Positions 32,481 to 41,570 of a stretch of 54,010 nucleotides of DNA are shown here, piece by piece (within the stretch, counting starts at the first letter, position 1; each line of letters starts with the position of its first letter). Both the position numbers and the translations under genes were made by a program. This stretch comes from an uncultured Faecalibacterium sp. (GTDB lineage: Bacteria > Bacillota > Clostridia > Oscillospirales > Ruminococcaceae). The notes beneath the pieces were generated by a model. That model was given only the letters and a program-made list of their open reading frames with translations. It made no database searches and had not been told where the DNA came from. The DNA is taken from the NCBI GenBank assembly GCA_934548045.1, contig CAKTEM010000016.1, positions 1-54,010 on the forward strand, written 5' to 3'.

Positions 32481-32516
32481 AAGGCCCTCACGGCAGCAGA
32501 TGCACCATGAGGGCTT
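32481..32516. terminator. Terminator between the peptide gene and the ABC operon
   Basis: AAGGCCCTCA (32481-32490) pairs with TGAGGGCTTT (32507-32516) with a G-T pair. T-rich tracts lie on both sides, so it serves both convergent transcripts. Confidence 0.75.
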
Positions 32517-32536
32517 TGTGCTATTTCAGGAGAAAA

Positions 32537-33412
32537 TCAGTTTTCCTTGGAGATGTCCTGACCGAAGTAACGCTCGGAGAGCTCGGTCAGGGTGCCGTCG
32601 GCACGGAGTTCGTCGATGGCGTTGTTGATGGCCTCCAGCAGGGAAGCGGTCTCGTCGCCCTTGCGCAGAGGAATTGCGACGTGAGAAGCCTCCTCGGTCT
32701 GTGCGACGATCTTGAAGTCTGCGTCCGGATGGACATTCAGGTAGTCGTAGAAGGAGACATCTGCGTTCAGGGTCGCGTCAATGCGGCCGGCGGTCAGCAG
32801 CTGGATGGTCTCCTCGAGGGTGTCGATGCCCTGCACGGTCGCGCCGTAGCTCTCGGCCAGCTCCATGTAAGTGGAAGCGAGGCTGTTTGCGGTGGTCTTG
32901 CCGTTCAGGTCCTCAAAGCTGGTGATGGTGTCGTTGTCCTTCTTGACAGCCAGAGCGGTGTGGATGTAGCCGTAGGGAGTGGTGAAGTCGTAGGTCTTGG
33001 AACGCTCTTCGGTGATCTCGACGCCGTTGCAGACGAGGTCATAGCGGCCTGCATCCATGCCGGCAAACAGGCTGTCCCAGTCGCTCTCGACGTACTCGGG
33101 CTCGACACCCAGCTTCTCAGCGATGGCACGGGAGACCTCGACATCGTAGCCGACCAGTGTGTCGCTCTCGTCGTGGTAGCTCCACGGCTGCCATGCGCCC
33201 TCGAGGGCGACGATGAGGGTGCCGCGGTTCTGGATGGTGGACAGCAGGTCGTTTGCAGCGGCGGCAGAGGATGCGCCGTCGGATGCAGCGGAACTTGCGG
33301 TGGAGCTTGCAGCAGAGCTGCTATTGTTAGAGGAGCAGCCTGCGAGGGTCAGGACACCGGCAGCGGCCATGACACCCATCATCGAAATAAAGGTTCTTCT
33401 TCTCATAATCAT
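32537..33412 (-). CDS. Amino-acid (probably cystine) ABC transporter, binding lipoprotein
   Basis: A 291-residue family-3 solute-binding lipoprotein. The signal peptide ends in the lipobox LAGC, followed by a Ser/Ala-rich linker. The domain runs from GTLIVALEGAWQPWSYHDES to LTELSERYFGQDISK. The C-terminal LSExYFGxD and N-terminal ALEG-WxPW patterns are those of cystine-binding FliY/TcyA proteins, so cystine is the best guess. It is third in the minus-strand order permease, ATPase, binding protein, and overlaps the ATPase stop by four bases. Confidence 0.88.
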   Translation of the reverse strand: MIMRRRTFISMMGVMAAAGVLTLAGCSSNNSSSAASSTASSAASDGASSAAAANDLLSTIQNRGTLIVALEGAWQPWSYHDESDTLVGYDVEVSRAIAEKLGVEPEYVESDWDSLFAGMDAGRYDLVCNGVEITEERSKTYDFTTPYGYIHTALAVKKDNDTITSFEDLNGKTTANSLASTYMELAESYGATVQGIDTLEETIQLLTAGRIDATLNADVSFYDYLNVHPDADFKIVAQTEEASHVAIPLRKGDETASLLEAINNAIDELRADGTLTELSERYFGQDISKEN

Positions 33413-34218
33413 AAATTCCTTTCGTTTATCTTTTGCAGGAAGGCGCGTGTGCGCTCTTCTCTGGGGTGAGCGAAAAATTCGGCGGAGGGAGCTTCCTCGA
33501 CGACCACGCCGTTTTCCATCAGGACGGTCTTGGAGGAAACGTTCCGGGCAAAGCCCATCTCATGGGTGACGACCAGCATCGTCATGCCCTCTTCGGCCAG
33601 CTGACGCATGACCGAGAGGACTTCACCGGTCAGCTCCGGGTCGAGCGCGCTGGTCGGTTCATCGAAGTAGATGATTTCGGGGTCGGTGGCAAGGGCGCGC
33701 GCGATGGCGACACGCTGCTGCTGACCGCCCGAGAGCTGGCGAGGATAGTAATCCGCACGGTCGGACAGGCCGACCTTTTCCAGCATCCGGCGTCCGATGG
33801 CGTCGGCCTGCGCCTGCGGCATCTTCCGGGCGACGACAAGACCTTCAGTGACGTTCTGCAGGGCGGTCTTGTTCCGGAAGAGGTTGTAGTTCTGAAAGAC
33901 GAAAGCCGTCTTCCGGCGGAGACGGGCGATGTCGGCTTTGGAGATGCTGCCAAGGTCGAACTTCTCCCCGTCGAAGACCAGCGTGCCGCTGTCGGCAGTC
34001 TCAAGGAAGTTCAGACAGCGCAGCAGGGTCGTCTTGCCCGAACCGCTGGGGCCGAGGATGGCGACGACATCGCCCTTGTTGACGGTCAGGTTGACCCCTT
34101 TCAGAACGTCCAGCGTGCTGGCGGTCTGACGGGGCTTCCAGAAGATGCCGGGCTTGACTTTGAGCGGCTCCATCGTCCGGAAGGATTTGTGGATGTTTTG
34201 GATTTCGAGCATAGCCAT
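33409..34218 (-). CDS. Amino-acid ABC transporter ATP-binding protein
   Basis: A 269-residue polar-amino-acid-type ATPase. Walker A is GPSGSGKTT, the signature is LSGGQQQRVAIARALA, Walker B is EIIYFDEPTSALDPEL, and the switch His lies in VVTHEMGFA. About 20 extra residues after the N-terminal MLEIQNIHKSF (SFRTMEPLKVKPGIFWKP) are unusual for the family. ATG 34218 has AAGGAG upstream; an internal ATG at 34212 is an alternative. It lies between permease and binding-protein genes of the same operon. Confidence 0.92.
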   Translation of the reverse strand: MAMLEIQNIHKSFRTMEPLKVKPGIFWKPRQTASTLDVLKGVNLTVNKGDVVAILGPSGSGKTTLLRCLNFLETADSGTLVFDGEKFDLGSISKADIARLRRKTAFVFQNYNLFRNKTALQNVTEGLVVARKMPQAQADAIGRRMLEKVGLSDRADYYPRQLSGGQQQRVAIARALATDPEIIYFDEPTSALDPELTGEVLSVMRQLAEEGMTMLVVTHEMGFARNVSSKTVLMENGVVVEEAPSAEFFAHPREERTRAFLQKINERNL

Positions 34219-34236
34219 GTCTGTTCCGCTCCTTTC

Positions 34237-34920
34237 TTACTGGAACCCGTGGGCGTTCAGCTGACGCTCCAGCAGGGCCTGCAATTTGGTGATAACGGTA
34301 CAGAACAGCAGGTAGACCACGGCGACCTCACAGTAGATCGGCAGGAAGATATAGGTACGGGCAGCCACGCGCTGACCGGCCATGAACAGCTCGGCGACCG
34401 TGATGTTGGAGGCCAGCGAGGTATCCTTGATCATACCGATGAGGGAGTTGGACAGGGCCGGAACGGCCGTGCGCAGAGCCTGCGGCAGGACGATGCGGCG
34501 CATGATCTGCCACCAGCTCATGCCGACACAGTAACCGGCTTCCAGCTGGCCCTGCGGCACGCTTTCCAGCGCACCGCGCATGGTCTCGGCGCAGTAGGCA
34601 CCTTCGTTGAACGCAAAGGCGATGACCGCCGCCGGAAATGCGTCCAGCATGATGCCCACACTGGGCAGACCATAGAAGATAATGAACAGCTGCACCAGCA
34701 GCGGCGTGCCGCGGATGACCCAGATGTAGAACCGGGCAATCTGACGCAGCACCGGAACATGGGCGTACTGCACCAGAGCGACCACCACGGCGATGATCAT
34801 CGCGAAGAAGAAGGAAACGACCGTCAGCGGTATCGTCATGGTGAGACCGGCCGTCAGGATGCGCGGCAGAGCCTCCCACAGCACGCTGAGGGTGCGGTTG
34901 GATAAAAGTGCTTCAAACAT
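34237..34920 (-). CDS. Amino-acid ABC transporter permease
   Basis: A 227-residue inner-membrane permease of the HisM/GlnP type. Five hydrophobic segments are visible, with the N-terminal signature ILTAGLTMTIPLTVVSFFFAM and the ATPase-contact EAA loop EAGYCVGMSWWQIMRRIVLPQA. ATG 34920 has AAGGAAG upstream and matches family starts; a longer in-frame reading is rejected. It is the first gene of the operon. A single permease gene implies a homodimer in the complex. Confidence 0.9.
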   Translation of the reverse strand: MFEALLSNRTLSVLWEALPRILTAGLTMTIPLTVVSFFFAMIIAVVVALVQYAHVPVLRQIARFYIWVIRGTPLLVQLFIIFYGLPSVGIMLDAFPAAVIAFAFNEGAYCAETMRGALESVPQGQLEAGYCVGMSWWQIMRRIVLPQALRTAVPALSNSLIGMIKDTSLASNITVAELFMAGQRVAARTYIFLPIYCEVAVVYLLFCTVITKLQALLERQLNAHGFQ

Positions 34921-34954
34921 GTGAAAATCTTCCTTATTGACAAAAAAGAAAACG

Positions 34955-35000
34955 AAACAGAAGGAATTATACACCCTCGACCCGGCTTTAAGTCAAGCGA
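34955..35000 (-). promoter_or_regulatory. Candidate promoter of the ABC operon
   Basis: On the minus strand, a TTGACT box is followed by 19 bases and a perfect TATAAT, about 50 bases before the permease. The spacing is long, so this is a moderate call. A second TATAGT-like box lies further upstream. Confidence 0.45.
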
Positions 35001-35128
35001 AAACCTACAATTCCTACTGGATTACTATAACATGATTTTCCAGCCGACGCAATCGTTTTTTGCAAAGTGCATACTATTCCTAAAAATAAAGGGAAACACG
35101 GATTAACTTTGTGCAGACTGGCAAGGTG

Positions 35129-35157
35129 TTGACGTTATATCAAGTTTTGTGTAAAAT
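35129..35157 (+). promoter_or_regulatory. Promoter of gpsA
   Basis: TTGACG (35129-35134) and TAAAAT (35152-35157) are 17 bases apart, 82 bases before the GTG start. Confidence 0.75.
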
Positions 35158-35239
35158 GAAAGATAACAAGGCCGCGCAGGAATTACGCGGAAAAACTGCC
35201 CACGGCAGAAGGCCGCGCGGCGCATACGGAGGACTGAAC

Positions 35240-36286
35240 GTGACAAAACGTAAAATTGGTATTCTGGGTGCAGGCACCTGGGGCATGGCTCTCGCGCGGA
35301 TGCTGTGCGTCAGCGGACACGATGTGCTGGTCTGGTCGGCCATTGAGAAGGAGATCGACAACCTGTCGACTACCCGTGTCCATCCCAATCTGCCCGGGAT
35401 GAAGATCCCCGAGGAACTGCAGTTCACCAAGAGCATCGAAGAAGTCTGCAAGGACAAGGACATCCTGCTGTTTGCGGTGCCGTCCGTCTTTGTGCGGTCG
35501 ACTGCGGCAAAGGCACGGCCGTTCGTGCAGGATGGTCAGGTCATTGTCGACGTGGCAAAGGGCATCGAGCCGGATACCCTCTACACCATGACCGAAGTTC
35601 TGGCCGACGAGCTGGGAAAAGAGGGCGGCCCGAAGAATGTTCATCTGGTGGCTCTGTCCGGCCCGACCCACGCCGAGGAAGTTGCAATCGACCTGCCGAC
35701 CACCATCGTCTCGGCAAGCCCGGACGTAGAGGAGTCGAAGTTCGTGCAGGAAGTCTTCTCGAACACCTGCATGAGAGTCTATACCAATGAAGACATCAAG
35801 GGTGTCGAGTTGAGCGGTGCTATGAAGAACGTCATCGCGCTGGGTGTCGGCATCTCTACCGGTCTAGGTTATGGCGACAATGCCCGTGCGGCTCTCATCA
35901 CGCGCGGCATTGCCGAAATTGCCCGTCTGGGCGTGGCGATGGGCTGCAACGTCCACACCTTCGCAGGTCTGGCCGGCATCGGCGACCTCATCGTGACCGC
36001 GACCAGTATGCACAGCCGGAACAACCGCGCCGGTATCCTCATCGGCAAGGGCGAGACGCCGGAGAACGCCGTCAAGGAAGTTGGCATGGTGGTCGAGGGT
36101 ATGAACGCCCTGCCTGCCGCGCTGGAACTGGCCGACCGGTACCATGTCGATATGCCCATCGTGCAGACGGTCAATGCCATCGTCAACCAGGGCATGAGTG
36201 CGGCGGATGCCGTCCGCGCCCTGATGGACCGTGACCCCAAGAACGAGCTGCCGCAGGGGTACGAGAAGCCCTCTCAGGCTCTCTGA
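35240..36286 (+). CDS. gpsA: NAD(P)-dependent glycerol-3-phosphate dehydrogenase
   Basis: A 348-residue cytosolic enzyme that reduces dihydroxyacetone phosphate to sn-glycerol-3-phosphate for phospholipid synthesis. The Rossmann motif GILGAGTWGMALA is at the N terminus. VDVAKGIEPDT, LSGPTHAEEVA, the catalytic-lysine block GAMKNVIALGVGI and GLAGIGDLIVTATS are intact. Starts at GTG 35240 with GGAGG seven bases upstream; the in-frame extension to 35111 includes the promoter and is rejected. The last six codons (KPSQAL) and the stop lie inside a dispersed palindromic repeat (copy C), so the C terminus has been rewritten by it. Confidence 0.95.
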   Translation: MTKRKIGILGAGTWGMALARMLCVSGHDVLVWSAIEKEIDNLSTTRVHPNLPGMKIPEELQFTKSIEEVCKDKDILLFAVPSVFVRSTAAKARPFVQDGQVIVDVAKGIEPDTLYTMTEVLADELGKEGGPKNVHLVALSGPTHAEEVAIDLPTTIVSASPDVEESKFVQEVFSNTCMRVYTNEDIKGVELSGAMKNVIALGVGISTGLGYGDNARAALITRGIAEIARLGVAMGCNVHTFAGLAGIGDLIVTATSMHSRNNRAGILIGKGETPENAVKEVGMVVEGMNALPAALELADRYHVDMPIVQTVNAIVNQGMSAADAVRALMDRDPKNELPQGYEKPSQAL

Positions 36287-36322
36287 CGTTCGCCAGCTCC
36301 CCCAGAGGGGGAGCCCTTGGCA
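36267..36322 (+). repeat. Dispersed palindromic repeat, copy C, overlapping the gpsA end
   Basis: AGCCCTCTCAGGC..., an inner hairpin, then CAGCTCCCCCAGAGGGGGAGCC. The first 20 bases are gpsA codons and its stop. Confidence 0.8.
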
Positions 36323-36351
36323 TATCGGTTTACTTTCTACGACAAACAATA

Positions 36352-36419
36352 AATGCCGGGCCTTGCGGTCTGGATTCACGACATCGAAACTGTGAATCTG
36401 GACAACGAGGCCCGGTATT
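36352..36419 (+). terminator. Terminator after gpsA
   Basis: AATGCCGGGCCT (36352-36363) pairs with AGGCCCGGTATT (36408-36419), with an inner GATTCAC/GTGAATC stem and a TTTTG tail. Confidence 0.75.
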
Positions 36420-36466
36420 TTGCGTTATGAGAAACTTTCTTCAGTTTGTAAAGGCTTTACCGACTC

Positions 36467-36518
36467 GCCAGTGGCTCTCCCTTTGAGAGAGCTGGCTGCG
36501 AAGCAGACTGAGAGGGCT
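36467..36518 (-). repeat. Dispersed palindromic repeat, copy D (reversed)
   Basis: On the minus strand, AGCCCTCTCAGTCTGCTTCG, then CAGCCAGCTCTCTCAAAGGG and AGAGCCACTGGC. It is inverted relative to copy C. Together with the terminator it fills most of the 336-base gap between gpsA and the next gene. Confidence 0.78.
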
Positions 36519-36576
36519 GATATCTCAAATATTTTACTCAAAATATACCCGAAAGGGTAGCAGGACGGAGAGAATT

Positions 36577-36586
36577 CTGTTATACT
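36577..36586 (+). promoter_or_regulatory. Extended -10 promoter of the phospholipase-like gene
   Basis: TGTTATACT gives an extended -10 box (TGn plus TATACT, 36581-36586), 37 bases before the ATG. No clear -35 box. Confidence 0.5.
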
Positions 36587-36622
36587 GCTTGAGAAGAGCG
36601 AATTTTCAAGGGAGGAATCACT

Positions 36623-37420
36623 ATGCCTTCGACGTATGCACATCGTCGGTTCGGAGCCAATGTGCTGGAACATCTGCCCGGCGAGGTACAGGCGAAGATC
36701 GAGCCGTACCGGGAACTGTATGATATGGGGCTGCACGGGCCGGACCTGCTGTTCTACTATGACGCCATCCACTCGAACAAGGTCAACCGGCTGGGCAACG
36801 CCATGCACGAACAGCCCGGCGAGGCGTTCTTTATACCGGCACGGGAACACATCCGGAACGCGGAAAACAAAGATGCCGCGCTGGTCTATGTGCTGGGCTT
36901 CATCTGCCATTTCGCGCTGGACAGCACCTGCCACCCCTGTGTGGAGCAGTACGTCCGTTCCAGCGGCGTGAGCCACTGCGAAATCGAGACGGAGTTCGAC
37001 AATATGCTGATGCGCCGGGATGGACACGACCCACTGCATTTCTTCACGGCGAGCCACATCCACCCCAGCATGGAGTGGGCGAAGGTGGTCGCGCCCTTCT
37101 ATGACGGCATCACGGTCGAGGAAGCATACGATGCGATGAAGGGGATGATCACCGTCCACAAGCTGCTGCAGGCATCGAACCCGGTCAAACGCTGGGTCGT
37201 CCTGACCGGCATGAAGGTCGCTGGCAAGTACGACGGGATGCACGGTCTGGTGGCGAACCCGAAGCCGAACCCGAACTGCACCGTCAGCAACCGGAAGCTG
37301 GATATCCTATACGGCAAGGCTCTGCCGCTGGCGGAACGGCTGATTCTGGAATACATCGACACGCTGGACAGCGACAAGCCGCTGGACAAGGCGTATCAAC
37401 ACACCTTTGGTGAGAATTGA
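36623..37420 (+). CDS. Zinc-dependent phospholipase C-like protein
   Basis: A 265-residue protein of the zinc phospholipase C fold. Metal-ligand-type histidines and aspartates appear in the family order: YAHRRFG near the N terminus, GLHGPDLLFYY, FICHFALDSTCHP, HCEIETEFD and ASHIHP. No signal peptide is visible, so it is likely intracellular and the real substrate may not be a phospholipid. GGGAGGA precedes ATG 36623. Six bases separate it from the MFS gene, so the two form an operon. Confidence 0.8.
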   Translation: MPSTYAHRRFGANVLEHLPGEVQAKIEPYRELYDMGLHGPDLLFYYDAIHSNKVNRLGNAMHEQPGEAFFIPAREHIRNAENKDAALVYVLGFICHFALDSTCHPCVEQYVRSSGVSHCEIETEFDNMLMRRDGHDPLHFFTASHIHPSMEWAKVVAPFYDGITVEEAYDAMKGMITVHKLLQASNPVKRWVVLTGMKVAGKYDGMHGLVANPKPNPNCTVSNRKLDILYGKALPLAERLILEYIDTLDSDKPLDKAYQHTFGEN

Positions 37421-37426
37421 GGAATT

Positions 37427-38686
37427 ATGGCAAAAGAGAAGAATAAGTTTCAGCTGACCGGGCTGGAACGTTCGTGGATCTTGTACGACGTCGGCAACTC
37501 GGCCTTTGTGCTGATGGTGGCGACCCTTATCCCCATCTTTTTCAACGCTCTGGCGGAAAACGGTGGACTGTCCTCGGTGGAATATCTGGCCTACTGGGGC
37601 TACGCAAGCTCGGTCGTGACCATCATCACGGCCATTCTCAGCCCGATTTTAGGCACGCTGGCCGATACGAAAGATTTCAAAAAGCCCATTTTTATGCTCT
37701 GCCTCATCGTGGGCGTGGTCGGCTGCTGTGCAATGGGCTTCGCGACGACATGGCTGCCCTTCCTCGTCATCTTTGTCATTGCAAAGGTCGGCTTCTCGGG
37801 CAGTCTGGTCTTTTATGACTCGATGCTGAGCGATGTCACAACGCCGGAGCGGATGGACGAAGTCTCCTCCCGTGGCTATGCGTGGGGTTACATTGGCAGT
37901 TGTGTGCCGTTCGTGGTCTGTCTGGCACTGGTGCTGGGTGCAGGAGCCATCGGCCTGTCCCAGATGACGGCCCTGAATATCGCCCTGCTCATCACGGCGG
38001 TCTGGTGGCTGGTGACGACCCTGCCGCTGCTGAAACGTTATAAACAGCTCCACTATGTCGAGGTGGAAAAACACGCCATCCGGCAGAGTTTTGTCCGCAT
38101 CGGCCACACCATCAAGAACCTGTATAAAGATAAGCAGGTGTTCTGGTTCCTGCTGGCTTTCTTCTGCTACATCGACGGTGTGTATACTATCATCGACATG
38201 GCAACGGCCTACGGTACGGCTTTGGGGCTGGACACGACCGGCCTGCTGCTGGCTCTGCTTCTGACCCAGATCGTCGCCTTCCCGTCGGCACTGATCTTCG
38301 GGCGGCTGTCCTCGAAATACCCGTCCACGACCCTGATCCCGGTCTGTATTGCAGCTTACGCAGGCATTGCGATTTTTGCATTCTTCCTCACTCAGCAATG
38401 GCAGTTCTGGGTACTGGCCGTGGTCGTCGGCATGTTCCAGGGCGGTGTGCAGGCATTGAGCCGCTCCCACTTCGCAAAGATCACGCCGCCGGAAAAGTCG
38501 GGCGAGTACTTCGGCCTGTTCGATATCTGCGGCAAGGGCGCATCCTTCCTCGGCACCATGATCGTCAGCGTCGGCAGCCAGCTGAGCGGCAACGCAAATG
38601 TCGGCGTCGGCTCCCTCATCGTGCTGTTCATCCTCGGCTTTATCCTGTTCCGGGTGTCCTGTAAGAAGGGCGTTATTACTGAATAA
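37427..38686 (+). CDS. UMF1/Atg22-like MFS transporter
   Basis: A 419-residue, roughly twelve-helix transporter. The N terminus LERSWILYDVGNSAFVLMVATLIP is the hallmark of the UMF1 (Atg22-like) family of the major facilitator superfamily. LGTLADTKDFKKPIF matches the MFS loop 2-3 motif, and GMFQGGVQALSRSHFAKITPPEKSGEYFGLFDICGKGAS is the conserved second-half block. Family members are thought to export amino acids or small molecules, but the substrate is unknown. It is translated from the same operon as the phospholipase-like gene. Confidence 0.87.
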   Translation: MAKEKNKFQLTGLERSWILYDVGNSAFVLMVATLIPIFFNALAENGGLSSVEYLAYWGYASSVVTIITAILSPILGTLADTKDFKKPIFMLCLIVGVVGCCAMGFATTWLPFLVIFVIAKVGFSGSLVFYDSMLSDVTTPERMDEVSSRGYAWGYIGSCVPFVVCLALVLGAGAIGLSQMTALNIALLITAVWWLVTTLPLLKRYKQLHYVEVEKHAIRQSFVRIGHTIKNLYKDKQVFWFLLAFFCYIDGVYTIIDMATAYGTALGLDTTGLLLALLLTQIVAFPSALIFGRLSSKYPSTTLIPVCIAAYAGIAIFAFFLTQQWQFWVLAVVVGMFQGGVQALSRSHFAKITPPEKSGEYFGLFDICGKGASFLGTMIVSVGSQLSGNANVGVGSLIVLFILGFILFRVSCKKGVITE

Positions 38687-38699
38687 GTTAGATGCAGTT

Positions 38700-38727
38700 G
38701 GCGGTTTGTCGGTTTTGACAAACCGCC
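38700..38727 (+). terminator. Hairpin after the MFS gene
   Basis: GGCGGTTTGTC (38700-38710), loop GGTTTT, GACAAACCGCC (38717-38727). The following GATTGTCTTTT is a weak T tract, so termination may be partial. Confidence 0.65.
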
Positions 38728-38729
38728 GA

Positions 38730-38758
38730 TTGTCTTTTACCTACCGGGATGGTACAAT
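38730..38758 (+). promoter_or_regulatory. Promoter of the M16C protease gene
   Basis: TTGTCT (38730-38735) and TACAAT (38753-38758) are separated by 17 bases, 39 bases before the ATG. Confidence 0.65.
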
Positions 38759-38797
38759 AGAGCCAGACAAAAATAAAAACAAAGGAGAAAAAACGCG

Positions 38798-41548
38798 ATG
38801 AACTATCCCGGTTATACCCTTGTGCGCCGTGAGGACTGCCCGGAGCAGCACGGCACATTGTCGGTGCTGACCCATGACGTCAGCGGCGCGACCATTCTGC
38901 TGGTGGAAAACGAGGATGTGAACAAGGCGTTCGGCATCGGCTTCGGCACCTTCCCGACCGACGACACCGGCGTATTTCACATTCTGGAACATTCGGTGCT
39001 GGCCGGTTCAGAAAAGTACCCGGTCAAGTCGCCGTTTTTACAGGTGCTGAAAAGCAGCATGGCGTCCTTCCTGAACGCAATGACCTTCCCGGACAAGACG
39101 GTGTATCCCTTCGCGAGCCCCAACGAGACGGATTTCATGAACTTGCTGGACGTCTATCTGAACGCTGTCTTCCGTCCGCTGGCGATGGTGGACAAGAGCG
39201 TGTTCGAGCAGGAGGGCTGGCATCGTGACGCCGACGGCACCGTGAGCGGTGTCGTCTACAACGAGATGCAGGGTGCGCTGGCCTCGCCGGATGCACAGCT
39301 GCAGGACGCACTGGAACGGGCAATGTTTCCGGATACGGCCTATGGTTTCGTTTCGGGCGGTGACCCGGCATCCATCCCGGCTCTGACATACGAGAAGTAC
39401 GTCCGGATGTACCGCCGCCATTACAGCGCGGACAACTGCTGCATCACCCTGTACGGCAAGATGAACATGGCCGAGAAGCTGGCTTTCCTCGATGAAAACT
39501 ACCTGAGCAAGATGCCCAAAGGCACCAGCCGTCCGCATCTGACCTTACAGGACGAGCAGAAGGGCGTCTCGGTGAAAATTCCGTACTACACCGAACAGCC
39601 GGAGCCAGACGAAGTGCAGTGCGCGTTGGCATGGTATACCGGCGCATTTGCCGACCGGGAGCGTCAACTGGGCGTGGAAATTTTGTTGGACGCCCTGCTG
39701 GGCAACAACCAGTCGCCGATGAAAGCCGCTCTGCTGGAACAGAAGCTGGGCGCAGATATCGATATCGGCTTTGATGACAGCACCTTGCAGCCGACGCTGG
39801 AACTTGTCCTGCGCGGCGCGACGGAAGAATCTGCCGCAGAGTTTGCCGCAGGTGTGCGGAAAGCGGCGGACGACATTCTGACCGAGGGCATCCCGGAAGA
39901 ACTGCTGCTGGCTTCGCTGAACGCGGCAGAGTTTGCATCTCTGGAGCGTCCGGGCAGTCTGCCGGATGGCGTGTTGGATGCCATCAATGCGTCCACCGGC
40001 TGGCTGCACACCGGCGACCCGGCACTGCTCCTCCACACCAACGTCCTGTTCGCATCCCTGCGCGAGAAGCTGGCGACTGGCTGGTTCAATGAGTTGTTCA
40101 AAGACCTGTTCTGCGCCGAGCCGGTGCAGGTGATTCAGGTGCCGACCCTGCCGAAAAAAGAGGAAGAGACCAAGTCCGCCCGTGCCGACGGAAAGCTTGT
40201 CCTCGACCATCCGCTGACCGTTGCCGACCTCGGCGAGGGCGAAAAGAGCGCGGAAGGCACTGAGGAGACCGTAGCAGGTGCGACGCTGCTGCGGCATCCG
40301 TCCAAGGGCAGTCTGTATCTGAACTTCTATTATGATATTGGTGACCTGACGCCGGAAGAAATGCAGTACCTCGACCTGCTGACCGATGTGCTGGACGAGC
40401 TGGACACTCCGAAGCATACTGCACGGGAGCTGAACACCCTGCGCAGCACCTGGCTGGGTGACAGTCAGGTCGCGCTGACCTTCTGGACCGGTCGTCAGGA
40501 GGGCAGCCCCTGCCATGTCAAGCTGGTATTGGGTCTGAGCCTGCTGGAACGCAGTCTTGACAAGGCCATTGAGCTGGGCGGCGAGCTGCTGTATGAGACC
40601 CAGCTGACCGGCGAAAAGGCGGAAGCGGCCTTTGCCCGTGTGCTGAGCCAGCAGAAGCTGAGCATGGAACAGCAATTCATCCAGCAGGGCAACGCATACG
40701 CGGCAGTTCGTGCAAGTGCGCACTACTCGGTGGAGTCCGCGCTGAGCGAGCGCGTCAGCGGCGTGACGGGATATCATTTCCTCTGCGACCTGCTGGAAAA
40801 GGCCGACTGGAAGGCGATGGGCGAGAAGCTGGAAGCCCTGCGCGCGAAGATCCTGAACCACGCACAGCTCACCATCAGCCTGCACGGAAGCGAAGAGGCC
40901 GAGGCAAAGCTGAAAGAGCTGTTGCCCGGCAGCGTCTTTGCGGCAGAGAACCGCGGCGAGGCAAAGCCCTACACCGAGGAGCTGACCGCACCGGTGAATG
41001 AGGCGTTCGTCATTGACGGCGGCGTGAATTACGACCTGCTGGTCTGGCCGATGGAGCGCAAGGCTGACCGGAAAGTGCTGGCCCGTGTGATGAGCTACGA
41101 GTATCTGTGGCACAACATCCGCGAAGTCGGCGGCGCATACGGCACCGGCATGGTGACCCGGAACAAGGTCGAGTATCTGTATACCTACCGTGATCCCCAT
41201 CTGGCCGAGAGCTACGATACCTTTGCAAAAGGCCCGGCGGAGCTGGCCGCGCGCGACTACACCGAGAAGGATCTGAACGAGTTCATCGTGGGTACCGTCT
41301 CTGAGATGGACAAGCCCCAGAAGCCCTGCGCGGAAGCAAGAGACCTCGACCGGATGTATTTCTGCGGCATCACCGATGAGATGCTGGCCGCTGACCGGAA
41401 AGCACTCTGCGCAGTGACGGCACAGACCCTCAAGGCACAGGCCGCTGACCTGCCCAGCAAGATGGAAAAGGGCATCCGTGTCGCGTTTGGCAACAAAGAC
41501 GCCATTGAAGCGGCAAAAGAGCGGTTCGACCGGGTGGAGACGCTGTAA
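38798..41548 (+). CDS. M16C (presequence protease/insulinase-like) metallopeptidase
   Basis: A 916-residue, four-domain clamshell protease. The inverted zinc motif HXXEH is HILEH (His61, Glu64, His65), followed by SVLAGSEKYPVKSPF, and the distal Glu lies in VVYNEMQGAL; all are intact. The length and VFHILEHSVLAGS context match the M16C subfamily (PreP, Cym1, falcilysin), which degrades short unfolded peptides. No signal peptide is present, so it should clear cytosolic peptides. AAAGGAG lies upstream of ATG 38798. It is monocistronic, closed by a terminator. Confidence 0.92.
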   Translation: MNYPGYTLVRREDCPEQHGTLSVLTHDVSGATILLVENEDVNKAFGIGFGTFPTDDTGVFHILEHSVLAGSEKYPVKSPFLQVLKSSMASFLNAMTFPDKTVYPFASPNETDFMNLLDVYLNAVFRPLAMVDKSVFEQEGWHRDADGTVSGVVYNEMQGALASPDAQLQDALERAMFPDTAYGFVSGGDPASIPALTYEKYVRMYRRHYSADNCCITLYGKMNMAEKLAFLDENYLSKMPKGTSRPHLTLQDEQKGVSVKIPYYTEQPEPDEVQCALAWYTGAFADRERQLGVEILLDALLGNNQSPMKAALLEQKLGADIDIGFDDSTLQPTLELVLRGATEESAAEFAAGVRKAADDILTEGIPEELLLASLNAAEFASLERPGSLPDGVLDAINASTGWLHTGDPALLLHTNVLFASLREKLATGWFNELFKDLFCAEPVQVIQVPTLPKKEEETKSARADGKLVLDHPLTVADLGEGEKSAEGTEETVAGATLLRHPSKGSLYLNFYYDIGDLTPEEMQYLDLLTDVLDELDTPKHTARELNTLRSTWLGDSQVALTFWTGRQEGSPCHVKLVLGLSLLERSLDKAIELGGELLYETQLTGEKAEAAFARVLSQQKLSMEQQFIQQGNAYAAVRASAHYSVESALSERVSGVTGYHFLCDLLEKADWKAMGEKLEALRAKILNHAQLTISLHGSEEAEAKLKELLPGSVFAAENRGEAKPYTEELTAPVNEAFVIDGGVNYDLLVWPMERKADRKVLARVMSYEYLWHNIREVGGAYGTGMVTRNKVEYLYTYRDPHLAESYDTFAKGPAELAARDYTEKDLNEFIVGTVSEMDKPQKPCAEARDLDRMYFCGITDEMLAADRKALCAVTAQTLKAQAADLPSKMEKGIRVAFGNKDAIEAAKERFDRVETL

Positions 41549-41570
41549 AAAAGAAAGCGGATAAAATGAT

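Noticed and set aside
35111..35239. N-terminal extension of gpsA
   Set aside because: It would start inside the promoter and adds 43 unconserved residues; GTG 35240 has a well-placed GGAGG and begins the Rossmann fold.
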